Assembly: GCF_017641085.1 (NCBI RefSeq) | Contig: NZ_JAEPPI010000001.1 | Coordinates: 744,001 to 808,000, forward strand | Length of the DNA stretch: 64,000 bases | Reading direction: 5' to 3' | Source: Gracilimonas sp. | GTDB lineage: Bacteria; Bacteroidota; Rhodothermia; Balneolales; Balneolaceae | Shown here: one piece after another, positions 33,745-42,920 of the stretch | Layout: each line of letters opens with the position of its first letter | Numbering within the stretch: position 1 is the first letter of the stretch | Program-made: the position numbers and the translations under genes | Notes under the pieces: model-generated | Seen by the model: the letters and a program-made list of their open reading frames with translations, nothing else | What the model was told of the DNA's origin: nothing | The model's database searches: none

Positions 33745-35649
33745 TTAATTCTGGTTTTGCAGGTTACCAATGTTGGCTTCTGCTTTCCCGCTGGCAAGGG
33801 CTTCCAGCCGGGCAACCGCATCCCAAAGAGTCATAGATTCCTTCAGGGTTTTATCAAAAATATCGTTGGCAATAGGGTAGAAGTACTGCATGCCCCAAAT
33901 CTGACGAGCCAGTTCAGCTTTCATCCTGCCCTCAACCAGGTAAGAGATTTCTTCAAAGTGACCGTTAGGCACAAACAGAGAATCATTCTGGAATTTTGGA
34001 GAGCTTACAGTATCTGTAATTACCATGCCTCGTTCCATGAGCAATGACTTAACCCCGTTAACATGCTTCTGTTCCCATTCAAAGGTATTTCGGAATCCTT
34101 CAAAATTATTTTCCCACTCGTTGCGGAATGCATCTCCCTGCTCATCAAGGAAAGAGCGTACATAATCAAAGGAAGCCCGCTCACGGATAGAAAAGTTGAA
34201 TACATAGGCAGAGGTGGTAGTATCTGAAGGGACAATATAATCGGGTACAATACCACCGCCGCCATAAACGGTTCGTCCGGCATCAGTAGAATATTTCAAT
34301 GAATCCGGTACGTGATCAATGAATTCGGAGGCATCATTCATTGCATTATCGCGACGGTAGATTTCATATGCGTATTGCTCACCACCTTCTACAAATGGTT
34401 TTTGAATTAGACGCCCGGAAGGAGTGTAATATCTTGAAATGGTAACCCGGACGCTGCTTTTGTCAACCAGTTCATATTGCTGCTGAACCAAGCCTTTCCC
34501 AAATGTTCTTTTCCCGACAATAAGTCCGCGATCATGATCCTGTATGGCTCCACTAACAATTTCACTGGCAGATGCAGCACCTTCGTCCACTAAAATGATA
34601 ACGGGCTCTTCTTTGAGCTCCCCATCTTTACGGGAGAAGTATTCGCCATTAAAGCGGCTGTTCTTGCTCTTGGTTGAAACCAGCTCGGTTCCTCTCGGAA
34701 AAAATTCTTCCGCAATGGCAATAGCCTGACTCAGGTACCCGCCCGGATTTCCACGCAGGTCGAGAACAATTCTTTCCATGCCTTCTTTCTCAAGCTCTTC
34801 AACGGCCTGCATAAATTCATCGTGAGTGGTGGCCGCAAACCGATTAATCTTGATATATCCGGTTTTCTCATCCAGCATATAGGAGGTATCCACGGTATAA
34901 AGCGGGATATCATCCCGGGTAATAACAAAATTGATGGGCTGTTTTACATTCGGTCGCTTAACGGTAACCTTCACTTTTGAGCCTTTCTCACCGCGAAGCC
35001 GGTTTACAACCATTTCATTCGTGAAACCGATAGCGGAGGAATCTTCGATGGCGATAATACGGTCTCCGGAGCGGATGCCAAGTTGATCACTGGGACCTCC
35101 CGAAATAGCAGTAACAACGGTTATGGTGTCCTTAATAACCTGGAACTGAACGCCAATCCCCTGAAACTTACCGGCAAATTCAGCTTGAATCTGCTCATTG
35201 TCTTCCGGTTCGATATACATCGAGTGGGGGTCAAGAGTGGAAAACATGCCTTTAATGGCTTCTTCAGTGAGCCGGGTCATGTTCTCTTCAGGGCTGTTAT
35301 TGGAGATGTACAAATAAGCCTTCTCAAAATTCGAAAAAGAATCCCTGATGCTATTTATCTGAACTCCCTGGAAAGTGGTATCAATCGGGGTGCCGTCAAC
35401 CAGTAGGGTAGAATCCTTGATAGCCTTAACCATCCGCTTGATACTGGTTTTGTACATGTTATTTAAGTCCGGCTCCCGAAAATAATTAGCGACAATACTA
35501 CGCTGTGCCTGATGATATTTGGTTAAATTCTTGGTGTCATCCGTTTCGGTCTGAAGTACAGGATCGACACCTGTGAAGCGGAGAGCCGCAAGAATAAATA
35601 GTATGAGAAGGTTGGGGTACAGTATTTTTTTCAAGTGCATAAATATCAT
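33745..35649 (-). CDS. carboxy-terminal processing protease (S41, Tsp-like)
   Basis: A 634-residue periplasmic protease. The N-terminus has a hydrophobic signal or anchor (NLLILFILAALRF). A PDZ domain (about 165-250) contains IRSGDRIIAIEDSSA, and the S41 domain contains LRGNPGGYLSQAI, DEGAASASEIVSGAIQDHD with the nucleophilic serine, and GKRTFGKGLVQQ with the catalytic lysine. Tail-specific proteases cut proteins after C-terminal hydrophobic tags in the envelope. ATG 35649 or ATG 35640 could start it (nine bases apart). The promoter region carries a palindrome at 35710-35737. Confidence 0.9.
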   Translation of the reverse strand: MIFMHLKKILYPNLLILFILAALRFTGVDPVLQTETDDTKNLTKYHQAQRSIVANYFREPDLNNMYKTSIKRMVKAIKDSTLLVDGTPIDTTFQGVQINSIRDSFSNFEKAYLYISNNSPEENMTRLTEEAIKGMFSTLDPHSMYIEPEDNEQIQAEFAGKFQGIGVQFQVIKDTITVVTAISGGPSDQLGIRSGDRIIAIEDSSAIGFTNEMVVNRLRGEKGSKVKVTVKRPNVKQPINFVITRDDIPLYTVDTSYMLDEKTGYIKINRFAATTHDEFMQAVEELEKEGMERIVLDLRGNPGGYLSQAIAIAEEFFPRGTELVSTKSKNSRFNGEYFSRKDGELKEEPVIILVDEGAASASEIVSGAIQDHDRGLIVGKRTFGKGLVQQQYELVDKSSVRVTISRYYTPSGRLIQKPFVEGGEQYAYEIYRRDNAMNDASEFIDHVPDSLKYSTDAGRTVYGGGGIVPDYIVPSDTTTSAYVFNFSIRERASFDYVRSFLDEQGDAFRNEWENNFEGFRNTFEWEQKHVNGVKSLLMERGMVITDTVSSPKFQNDSLFVPNGHFEEISYLVEGRMKAELARQIWGMQYFYPIANDIFDKTLKESMTLWDAVARLEALASGKAEANIGNLQNQN

Positions 35650-35709
35650 CTTACATCAGTGTATGGTAGTAAAAACCTAAAAAGTGGCAAATAATTTCAT
35701 TCCAAACGA

Positions 35710-35737
35710 TTGTACTAAATAATGTAGTATAGTACAA
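35710..35737. promoter_or_regulatory. palindrome upstream of the S41 protease gene
   Basis: TTGTACTA-N12-TAGTACAA, 60 bases before the protease start. It may be an operator; no regulator can be named. Confidence 0.35.
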
Positions 35738-35744
35738 TTACAAA

Positions 35745-35772
35745 GAAGGCGTTAAAACAAGTTAACGCCTTC
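35745..35772 (-). terminator. terminator after hslVU
   Basis: Perfect 11-base-pair stem (35745-35755 with 35762-35772), six-base loop, then T-rich sequence on the minus strand, 41 bases past the hslU stop. Confidence 0.75.
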
Positions 35773-35812
35773 TCTGATTTTAATACGAAATGAAAGACGA
35801 CAATGGATTTCC

Positions 35813-37222
35813 TTACAGGATATAATGGCTTAAATCCTTGTCTTTCACTATGCCGGCCAATTGTTTGTCAACATAGCCTCGATCGATCGTGATCTTACCG
35901 GAATTGATGTCGTCGGGAACGGCAAAAAGCAGCTCATCAAACAGAGACGACATAATGGTATGTAACCTTCTGGCTCCGATATTTTCTACGGATGCATTCA
36001 CTTCGGCAGCAATGCGGGCAATTTCCTGAATGGCCTCATCCTTAAATTCAATTTCCACGCCTTCAGTATCCAGCATGGCAATATACTGCTTGGTGAGGGC
36101 ATTTTTGGGCTTGGACAGAATGTCAATAAAGTCGTTTTCCGTAAGGGAATTCAACTCAACGCGGATTGGGAAACGTCCCTGAAGTTCAGGAATCAAATCC
36201 GAAGGTTTTGAGACATGAAATGCTCCGGAACCGATGAATAAAATATGGTCGGTTTTTACGATGCCGTGCTTGGTGTTTACGGCGCTGCCTTCAACAATAG
36301 GGAGGAGGTCGCGCTGCACGCCCTGACGACTTACATCAGGTCCGCCTTTGCCGCCGCTTCCGGTTGAGGATTCGGCAATTTTATCAATCTCGTCTATAAA
36401 TACGATCCCTTGTTTCTGCACTCGTTCCAGTGCTTCCTGAACGGCAGATTCATGGTCGATCAGTTTTTCGGCTTCTTCTTCAGTCAGAATTTCCCGGGCT
36501 TCTTTAATGGGAAGCTTACGCTTGGTCTTTTTATTTCCTTTGCCAAGGTTGCCGAGCATATCCTGCAGGTTAATGCCCATTTCTTCCATCCCCTGAGGGC
36601 CAAATACTTTCATCATTGGGTTTTTGGAAGAGTTTACTTCAATTTCAATTTCCCGGTCTTCCAGTTCTCCATCTCTGAGTTTTTTACGGAAACGGTCGCG
36701 GGTTCGTTCGTTCAGTTCGGAATCGCTCGCATTCTGCGGATCAAAATCTTCACTGCTTGAACTGCTGTTAAACCCAGCACCGGATTTTTTAACAGGGGGG
36801 ATGAGGATATCAAGGATTCGCTCTTCCGCTTTGTGCTCTGCTTTCTCCTTAACCCGATCCTGCATTTCCTGCTTCACCATACTGATGGCAACATCAGTCA
36901 GGTCGCGGATCATGGATTCCACATCACGGCCAACATAACCAACCTCAGTAAATTTGGAGGCTTCCACTTTCATAAAGGGAGCGTGGGCCAGCTTAGCCAA
37001 GCGGCGGGCAATTTCAGTTTTACCGACACCGGTAGGACCAATCAGCAGAATGTTATTGGGTACAATTTCATCTCTGATTTCTTCATCAGAATTGAGCCGT
37101 CTCCAGCGGTTTCGAAGGGCAATGGAAACGGATCTTTTTGCTGATTTCTGCCCTACAATGTATTTGTCTAACTCAGCTACAATCTGCTGAGGTGTTAAAT
37201 TCTTTTCCTGAATAGTTAGCAT
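35813..37222 (-). CDS. hslU: HslU, ATPase subunit of the HslUV protease
   Basis: A 469-residue AAA+ unfoldase from ATG 37222, one base after the hslV stop; the frame also opens at a TTG inside hslV. Walker A is GPTGVGKTE, Walker B is [10 protein letters not shown], and the intermediate domain (about 110-240) is present with a charged insert. The C-terminus SHYIL would dock on HslV. It unfolds proteins and feeds them to the HslV peptidase. Standard length and order hslV-hslU. Confidence 0.95.
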   Translation of the reverse strand: MLTIQEKNLTPQQIVAELDKYIVGQKSAKRSVSIALRNRWRRLNSDEEIRDEIVPNNILLIGPTGVGKTEIARRLAKLAHAPFMKVEASKFTEVGYVGRDVESMIRDLTDVAISMVKQEMQDRVKEKAEHKAEERILDILIPPVKKSGAGFNSSSSSEDFDPQNASDSELNERTRDRFRKKLRDGELEDREIEIEVNSSKNPMMKVFGPQGMEEMGINLQDMLGNLGKGNKKTKRKLPIKEAREILTEEEAEKLIDHESAVQEALERVQKQGIVFIDEIDKIAESSTGSGGKGGPDVSRQGVQRDLLPIVEGSAVNTKHGIVKTDHILFIGSGAFHVSKPSDLIPELQGRFPIRVELNSLTENDFIDILSKPKNALTKQYIAMLDTEGVEIEFKDEAIQEIARIAAEVNASVENIGARRLHTIMSSLFDELLFAVPDDINSGKITIDRGYVDKQLAGIVKDKDLSHYIL

Positions 37223-37223
37223 A

Positions 37224-37772
37224 TCAATCTTCAATTTCTAAAATCGTAATGTTGTGATTGGTATAAATGTCGATGTCGGCTGCAATATGCAGTGACTCTT
37301 CAACGATTTCGGCGGCCGATAATTCTGAAGCGTGTTTTTTCATCGCTCTTGCTGCTGAAAGGGCATAGGATCCGCCGCTTCCAATGGCTGCTACTTCATC
37401 ATCGGGCTCAATTACATCACCCTGGCCGGATATCAATAGTCCTTTCTCATTGTTCATTACCACCAATAAAGCCTGTAGCTTTTGCAGGAACTTGTCTTTT
37501 CGCCATTCTTTGGCAAGCTCAACGGCGGCTCGTTCCATGTTGCCGTTATACTCGTTCAGCTTTTCCTCGTATTTTTCAAAAAGGGTGAAGGCATCGGCGG
37601 TAGAACCGGCAAAACCGGCCAGTATTTTGCCTTCGTGCAGCTTGCGTACTTTCTTGACGGTGCTTTTCATCACGGTTTTATCCATGGTAGCCTGTCCGTC
37701 ACTCCCGATGGCGGCTTTCCCATTATGGATAACACCGACTACCGTAGTTGCGTGTAGTTCAGATAAACTCAT
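37224..37772 (-). CDS. hslV: HslV, peptidase subunit of the HslUV protease
   Basis: A 182-residue threonine peptidase. The catalytic threonine is Thr9 or Thr10 in [10 protein letters not shown], so a short N-terminal propeptide must be removed, as in ClpQ of Bacillus. Other conserved parts are [17 protein letters not shown], the Gly-rich [14 protein letters not shown] and [17 protein letters not shown]. It forms a double hexamer with HslU rings at its ends. The gene is one base upstream of hslU. Confidence 0.95.
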   Translation of the reverse strand: MSLSELHATTVVGVIHNGKAAIGSDGQATMDKTVMKSTVKKVRKLHEGKILAGFAGSTADAFTLFEKYEEKLNEYNGNMERAAVELAKEWRKDKFLQKLQALLVVMNNEKGLLISGQGDVIEPDDEVAAIGSGGSYALSAARAMKKHASELSAAEIVEESLHIAADIDIYTNHNITILEIED

Positions 37773-37827
37773 GTATTCAATTTTTTAATGATAGTTGAAC
37801 CGATAAAAACAAAAACCAAGCCAAGCC

Positions 37828-39573
37828 TTAGTTAGAAGACTTATAGTACTTAGAATTGTCTCTTCCGTTCGAATTGTCATTACGGCCTGACGATCTGCTT
37901 GAGTTGCTTCTCTCTTTTTTAGAGATATCCAGGTTCTCTTTATCTCCTTTACCGCTCTCAAGCTCAATGAGTTCGCCTTCACGATCAAGCACTTCCTCAA
38001 TCGATTCATCTCTCATTACAATATCAGTAATGTCAATATCTGAACCTACGAGTGTAGCACGAAATTCATTCATAGATACCGTTTCATCACCAATCAGGGA
38101 GATTTTAATGCGGAATTTAGCCATCCACTTCCAGTGCGTACTCATCAGACCTTTTGTCAGAACCGACTTCAGGAATGGGTTTACATACAGGTCAACTGCA
38201 CGGTAGTTGGTGTTGTGTTTGAACTTGCTTAACCAGGTTTCCAGATCGGTAAGAATGGTATCCTGTGTAACTACATTTCCGGAGCCGCCACAAACCGGGC
38301 ATACTTTGGAAACTGAGTTCACCACGCTTGGGCGAATACGTTGTCGTGTAATCTGAACCAAGCCAAAATCACTCATGCCAATTACATTGGTCTTGGCCGG
38401 ATCTTTAACGAATTCTTTCTTGAGCTCGTCATAGATTTTCTTACGGTTCTTGTCATCCCGGAGATCAATGAAGTCAACAACGATAATACCACCGATATCT
38501 CGTAGCCTGAGCTGCTTAGCAACTTCTCTGGCGGCTTCAAGGTTGGTTTTAAGGGAATTGTCCTCTTGTTTCTTTTTAGCGGCGTATGGGCCGGAATTCA
38601 CATCCACCACATACATGGCCTCGGTCTGCTCAAAGATCAGGTAACCGCCCGATTTCATACGTACACGAGGGCTGAAAATGGAATTCACATCGTGTGCAAT
38701 CTTCATAAAGTCGAAGATGTGCTCTTTGCCTTTATACAATTCCACATTGGGGACCATTTGCGGAGCTATCTGCCCAACGTAGGATTTAATCTGACGATAC
38801 ATTTCAGGGTCATCAATCAAAACCCGGTCGTAGTTTTTGGCGAACAGATCACGGATCAGGCTCTCCGTCATATTCAGGTCACGATAGAGCAGGGAAGGGG
38901 GCTTGGCATCTTCCAATTTATCAACAATCTGCTCCCACTTCTTCAATACATTTCGAAGGTCATCTTCAAGGGCTTCTTTATCCTGTCCCTGGGCAACGGT
39001 TCTTACAATCACTCCAAAACCATCGGGGATCATATTATTCAGAATCCCTTTCAAACGGCGGCGTTCTTTGTAATGCCCGATTTTTTTGGAAACGGCGATG
39101 TAATCACCCATGGGTATAAGTACGAGGAAACGTCCGGCAATGGTAATATCGGTAGAAATGCGGGGGCCTTTGGAGCCAATCGGTTCCTTAACAATTTGAA
39201 CCAGCAACTTCTGGCCGGTACGCAACATTTTGCCCGCTAAAATCTGTTTTTGAACATTCGAGAGGTTGTCCTTATTCTCGATGTCTTTTTTGGCATGGCC
39301 GGGAATAGCATTCGAACCGTTTAGCTTAGTGATGTATTCATCAAGGTGGTCGCCGGCATCGGAAAAGTGCAGAAAAGCATCTTTAGGAGTGCCCATATCA
39401 ATAAATGCGGCGCGAATTCCGCTCAATACCTTATGAACACGGGCTACATAAATGTTACCAACGGTACGCTGGTTTTCTTCCGTTTCTATGAATAGCTGCG
39501 CTAACTCGTTGTTCTCTAAAAGCGCGATACGGGTCTGATTGCCCGAAGAGTGAATAATAATTTGATTCTTCAT
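37828..39573 (-). CDS. rng: RNase E/G family endoribonuclease
   Basis: A 581-residue enzyme of RNase G size. An S1 domain (about 35-130) is followed by the RNase H-like and DNase I-like catalytic parts with the metal-binding aspartates in MYVVDVNSG and IIVVDFIDLRD and the zinc-link CPVCGGSGNV. A short hydrophilic Ser/Asn/Arg/Lys-rich tail (last ~45 residues) may be an RNA-binding or protein-binding segment. It processes rRNA and begins mRNA decay. The upstream 580-base gap could include an autoregulatory leader, as known for rne of E. coli. Confidence 0.93.
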   Translation of the reverse strand: MKNQIIIHSSGNQTRIALLENNELAQLFIETEENQRTVGNIYVARVHKVLSGIRAAFIDMGTPKDAFLHFSDAGDHLDEYITKLNGSNAIPGHAKKDIENKDNLSNVQKQILAGKMLRTGQKLLVQIVKEPIGSKGPRISTDITIAGRFLVLIPMGDYIAVSKKIGHYKERRRLKGILNNMIPDGFGVIVRTVAQGQDKEALEDDLRNVLKKWEQIVDKLEDAKPPSLLYRDLNMTESLIRDLFAKNYDRVLIDDPEMYRQIKSYVGQIAPQMVPNVELYKGKEHIFDFMKIAHDVNSIFSPRVRMKSGGYLIFEQTEAMYVVDVNSGPYAAKKKQEDNSLKTNLEAAREVAKQLRLRDIGGIIVVDFIDLRDDKNRKKIYDELKKEFVKDPAKTNVIGMSDFGLVQITRQRIRPSVVNSVSKVCPVCGGSGNVVTQDTILTDLETWLSKFKHNTNYRAVDLYVNPFLKSVLTKGLMSTHWKWMAKFRIKISLIGDETVSMNEFRATLVGSDIDITDIVMRDESIEEVLDREGELIELESGKGDKENLDISKKERSNSSRSSGRNDNSNGRDNSKYYKSSN

Positions 39574-40156
39574 TAGTAAAATTCTTCCTTTCCCGGAAGC
39601 CGCTGAAACCCCTGCAAACGAACCATCGCATTAATTTACGGTGCAAATTGATTACGGTCTCATTAAAGAGATTGGGGTTGGAAGCAAACGTTCGAGCGGC
39701 TGCTTCGGGAGTAAATTCTGTTAAAATTGTTTTTTTTGGGGATTCCTTATCGGAATCAGAAAAGAGAGTCTGCGTTATGGCTGTAATTAGTAATCCGCAG
39801 AAAAAGAAAAAATCGATAGAGGCATCGTTCCAAGAGTGAGACAGTGATGCCACCAAAGTTTGTTTTTGGTATGTATTTTGTGCGTTATGCAATCGAAAAT
39901 AAGTTTAAAAAAGCTTGTTCAGGTCGATTTTTCCTTCAATTAATATAACTCTGAAAGTGGATTAATGTAAACGGTTATTTTGAGATAGAATTATTCGGTT
40001 ATTTTAACCTGCCTATCCAAATCAATCTTATTATAACCTTTCCAAAGTTGCACGGTTTTGAGGTATTAATACGGTATTAAAACCTTTCCAAAGTTTTACT
40101 GAACAGAAGTAATCAATCTGCACTTAGCAACTTTGGAAAGGTTAATAGTGGTTTTA
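39574..40156. other. 583-base gap between rng and murA
   Basis: No convincing gene: the small open frames here lack similarity and any start signal. The part next to rng (39574-39890) may be a long rng leader. The part near murA holds three copies of AACCTTTCCAAAGTT (40035-40143). I searched for tRNA-like cloverleafs and saw none. Confidence 0.6.
40035..40143. repeat. AACCTTTCCAAAGTT repeat triplet, two direct and one inverted
   Basis: Exact 15-base copies at 40035-40049 and 40081-40095 and the inverted copy at 40129-40143, beginning 14 bases past the murA stop. The inverted pair can form a stem of 15 base pairs with a 33-base loop and could terminate murA. GGAAAGGTT-type palindromes are scattered in related genomes, so this may be a dispersed repeat. 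Confidence 0.75.
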
Positions 40157-41425
40157 TTAATCCCCGTCCACTCTCTTAATCGAAGCTCCTACTGCACTCA
40201 GTTTATCTTCGAGGGACTCGTACCCACGGTCGAGGTGGTAGATGCGGAGTACTTCGGTGTGGTTCTCAGCAACCATAGCCGCCAGAACCAGGCTTACGCT
40301 GGCGCGCAAATCTGTACTCATGACCGATGCACCGGTAAGCGGAGTTTTGCCGGAAATGTGTACGGTGTTCTTTTCAACTTCCATGTCAGCACCGAGGCGG
40401 GTGAGTTCCGGAACATAGCTGAACCGATCAAAATAAACGGTATCTGTAACTTTGGAATCGCCCTCGGCCTGGGTCATCATAGTTGCCCATTGCGCCTGCA
40501 GGTCGGTTGGGAAGCCGGGGTAAATTTCTGTTTTAATGGAAACAGGTTTCAGTTTATCGGGTGCTTTTACGTGAATGGTTGTTCCATCTACTTCTACGGA
40601 AGTACCGGTTTTCCGGAGTTTGTCGGTGAATCCTCCAAGCTGATCCGGGTTGCAGCCCGTTAACGTAAGTTCTGAACCCGGGTACATTGCCCCTGCAATC
40701 ATAAACGTTCCCAATTCAATTCGGTCAGGATCGTTGGACACGTCAATGCCTTCAAGTGAATCAACGGCTTTAACGGTCAGGGTATCCGTTCCAATGCCTT
40801 CAATGTCTGCGCCCATTTTAGTCAGGAAATTACAAAGCTGAACCACATCCGGTTCTTTGGCTGCATTTTCAATAGTAAATTTTTTGGCTTTTAACACGGC
40901 AGCAAGCAACAGGTTTACCGTAGCTCCGACAGAACTTGGTTCAAGCCGAAAAGTACCTCCTTCGATTTTGTCATCCGCTTTGGCGATTACGTATCCCTTT
41001 TCCAGCTCAATGTCGATTCCCATGGCTTCCATGCCTTTCAGGTGAAGATCCACAGGGCGGGGGCCCCAGGCGCATCCACCGGGCATCGATACTTTGGCGT
41101 AGCCGTGTTTTCCAACCAGGGCTCCCAGCATATAAAAAGAGGCCCGCATCTTACGCACCAAATCGTACGGGGCTTCCAGGTGATTTACATTGGAGGGATC
41201 AATAACGAGGGTGTTTTCATCTTCCTTAAAATCAACCTGCGCACCCACAACTCGGATTACGTTGTTGAAGGTATAAATGTCTTTAAGACGGGGCGTATTG
41301 CGAATGGTAGATGCTGAATTTCCAAGCAGGGAGGCGGCCATGAGTGGCAACGCGGCATTTTTTGATCCGCTTATGGGGATGGTTCCTTTTAGTGGGGTAC
41401 CGCCTTCAATAATAAATTTATCCAA
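40157..41425 (-). CDS. murA: MurA, UDP-N-acetylglucosamine 1-carboxyvinyltransferase
   Basis: A 422-residue enolpyruvyl transferase. Lys22 (GSKNAALPLMA) and Cys118 in MPGGCAWGPRPVDLHLKG are the catalytic residues; the cysteine is the site of fosfomycin action in known MurAs. It catalyses the first committed step of peptidoglycan synthesis. It overlaps the upstream BCCP gene by 8 bases. The terminal block YESLEDKLSAVGASIKR is standard. Confidence 0.95.
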   Translation of the reverse strand: MDKFIIEGGTPLKGTIPISGSKNAALPLMAASLLGNSASTIRNTPRLKDIYTFNNVIRVVGAQVDFKEDENTLVIDPSNVNHLEAPYDLVRKMRASFYMLGALVGKHGYAKVSMPGGCAWGPRPVDLHLKGMEAMGIDIELEKGYVIAKADDKIEGGTFRLEPSSVGATVNLLLAAVLKAKKFTIENAAKEPDVVQLCNFLTKMGADIEGIGTDTLTVKAVDSLEGIDVSNDPDRIELGTFMIAGAMYPGSELTLTGCNPDQLGGFTDKLRKTGTSVEVDGTTIHVKAPDKLKPVSIKTEIYPGFPTDLQAQWATMMTQAEGDSKVTDTVYFDRFSYVPELTRLGADMEVEKNTVHISGKTPLTGASVMSTDLRASVSLVLAAMVAENHTEVLRIYHLDRGYESLEDKLSAVGASIKRVDGD

Positions 41426-41924
41426 TGGTTTCGATCTCCAGTATAGGTGAATTTTTCTCTAATGATTGTCCGACTTCTGCCGAAATACTTGCGACAGTTC
41501 CACTGATGGGGGCCTTAAGCTCATTCTCCATTTTCATAGCTTCCAGGATAACCAGAGGCTGATCTTTTTCAACCTCATCACCTTCAGCTACCATAATCTC
41601 GAGGATTTTTCCGGGCATTGGTGCATTCAGAATTCCTTCGCCGGCAGTCAAGGCTGTTTGAAAGCCAAGTCGGTCGAGTAACAGCTCCTGTTCATCCTTA
41701 ACTTCCACGGAATGCCATATGCCGTTCATGGAAAATTCAATTGCAGAACCTTCATAACTTACATTATCGATTTTGTAGGTTTTTGTTCCCGTGCGCAAAA
41801 TATATCGCCCGTTAACAAACTCGAAGGTGTAGTTTGCTTCAGTTTCACCAGCGGTGAATGTTTCGTCTTTGGGAGACAATTCAATATCGTGGCTGTTATC
41901 GTCTATAGTTGCCTGGAATTTCAT
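41418..41924 (-). CDS. biotin carboxyl carrier-type protein
   Basis: A 168-residue protein with a C-terminal biotinyl domain whose EAMKMENELKAPISGTV places biotin on Lys131, preceded by a beta-rich N-terminal part (FEFVNGRYILRTGTKTYK) and a short Gly/Ala/Pro hinge. The two-part layout matches the carrier segment of acyl-CoA carboxylases (the C-terminus of propionyl/acetyl-CoA carboxylase alpha chain) encoded as a separate protein. The carboxylase and transferase subunits are not in this window. It overlaps both neighbours by a few bases, so the trio 41921-42190, this gene and murA is co-transcribed. Confidence 0.85.
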   Translation of the reverse strand: MKFQATIDDNSHDIELSPKDETFTAGETEANYTFEFVNGRYILRTGTKTYKIDNVSYEGSAIEFSMNGIWHSVEVKDEQELLLDRLGFQTALTAGEGILNAPMPGKILEIMVAEGDEVEKDQPLVILEAMKMENELKAPISGTVASISAEVGQSLEKNSPILEIETIG

Positions 41925-42190
41925 TTCTGAACTTTTTTTATGTGATTAATGCCTGCGTTGGTAATCCGAAAGGTTGAATCCTGAACATTATCCGAATCGA
42001 AATAATAAGCTCCGTTTTGCTCAGGTTGATCGGGGTTTACCACTTGAATAAGCCGTGAATTCATAAGGTTGATTAAATCGTCACGGAGCTCTCCGTATTG
42101 AAGTTGGGTTTCTTCCTGAAGAACTTCAAAAGGTTCAGGAAAAATAAGACGATCTAAAATTTTGTATTCCGATGGGGTCAGTTTTCTCAT
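41921..42190 (-). CDS. small hypothetical protein, possibly winged-helix
   Basis: An 89-residue protein, unnamed. The sequence MRKLTPSEYKILDRLIFPEP, GELRDDLINLMNSRLIQVV and FRITNAGINHIKK has the rhythm of a small winged helix (helix, helix, helix, wing). It starts the operon with the BCCP-type gene and murA and overlaps the next gene by ATGA. It might be a local regulator or an adaptor; no function is assigned. Confidence 0.6.
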   Translation of the reverse strand: MRKLTPSEYKILDRLIFPEPFEVLQEETQLQYGELRDDLINLMNSRLIQVVNPDQPEQNGAYYFDSDNVQDSTFRITNAGINHIKKVQK

Positions 42191-42329
42191 ATGCAGAGAA
42201 GATAGAGCCCGTTCAAAATTATCACAAATTATTAAAGGCCGAATTTAATGAATTCTACCGGAATGAATTGAATTATAAAAACAGACCGTTGATTTTCGAA
42301 AAGTGTCCGACTGATTCTTATCTTGGGTT

Positions 42330-42920
42330 ATGTTCAAAGTAAAAAATACTATTCTATCAGACGACATTGCTACAGCGCAATTTGCTTGTGACTTACCTCG
42401 ATGCAAAGGGGCTTGTTGCGTGGTTGGTGATGCCGGAGCTCCCGTTGCTAAGGAAGAAATTCCGGCTTTAAACAAAGCGTACCACTTGCTGAAGAGCGAA
42501 CTACAGAAAGAAGCGGTTGAAATAGCAGAAAAAGACGGCGTGGTGATTGGGACACAGGACAGCGGGTATGAGATTTCAACTGTGGAGAGTGATGATTGTA
42601 TTTTTGTGAAGTATGATAAAAATGATGTCGCATACTGTGCTATACAACAGGCTTATTTCGATGGGAGATTGAAATGGGAGAAACCCATCAGTTGTCATTT
42701 ATTCCCGGTTCGGCTTAAGAAAATAGCGGACTTTGATTACGCCAATTTCGAATACGTACCGAAGCTATGTTCGGCGGCATGCGAACGGGGAGAGAACGAA
42801 AATATATATTTGGCAGAATTCCTTGAAAAACCGTTAGTTCGACGGTATGGAGAAAAGTGGTTCGCAAGTTTTATAGAAGCTTGTAAAGAGATTCGTGAAA
42901 AGGAAAAGCATGCTACGTAA
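42330..42920 (+). CDS. DUF3109 cysteine-rich protein
   Basis: A 196-residue protein matching DUF3109, common in Bacteroidota. Cysteines lie in FACDLPRCKGACCVVGD near the start, in CIFVKYD/AYCAIQQ, ISCHLFPVR, and PKLCSAACERG, a spread typical of YkgJ-like zinc/iron-binding proteins. Its product is unstudied. It overlaps rpoN by 11 bases, so the two are probably co-expressed. Confidence 0.85.
   Translation: MFKVKNTILSDDIATAQFACDLPRCKGACCVVGDAGAPVAKEEIPALNKAYHLLKSELQKEAVEIAEKDGVVIGTQDSGYEISTVESDDCIFVKYDKNDVAYCAIQQAYFDGRLKWEKPISCHLFPVRLKKIADFDYANFEYVPKLCSAACERGENENIYLAEFLEKPLVRRYGEKWFASFIEACKEIREKEKHAT

Noticed and set aside
39455-39892. Open frame of 145 codons overlapping the rng start
   Set aside because: It has no family similarity, lies largely in the frame shadow of rng and would need to overlap its start by over 100 bases.
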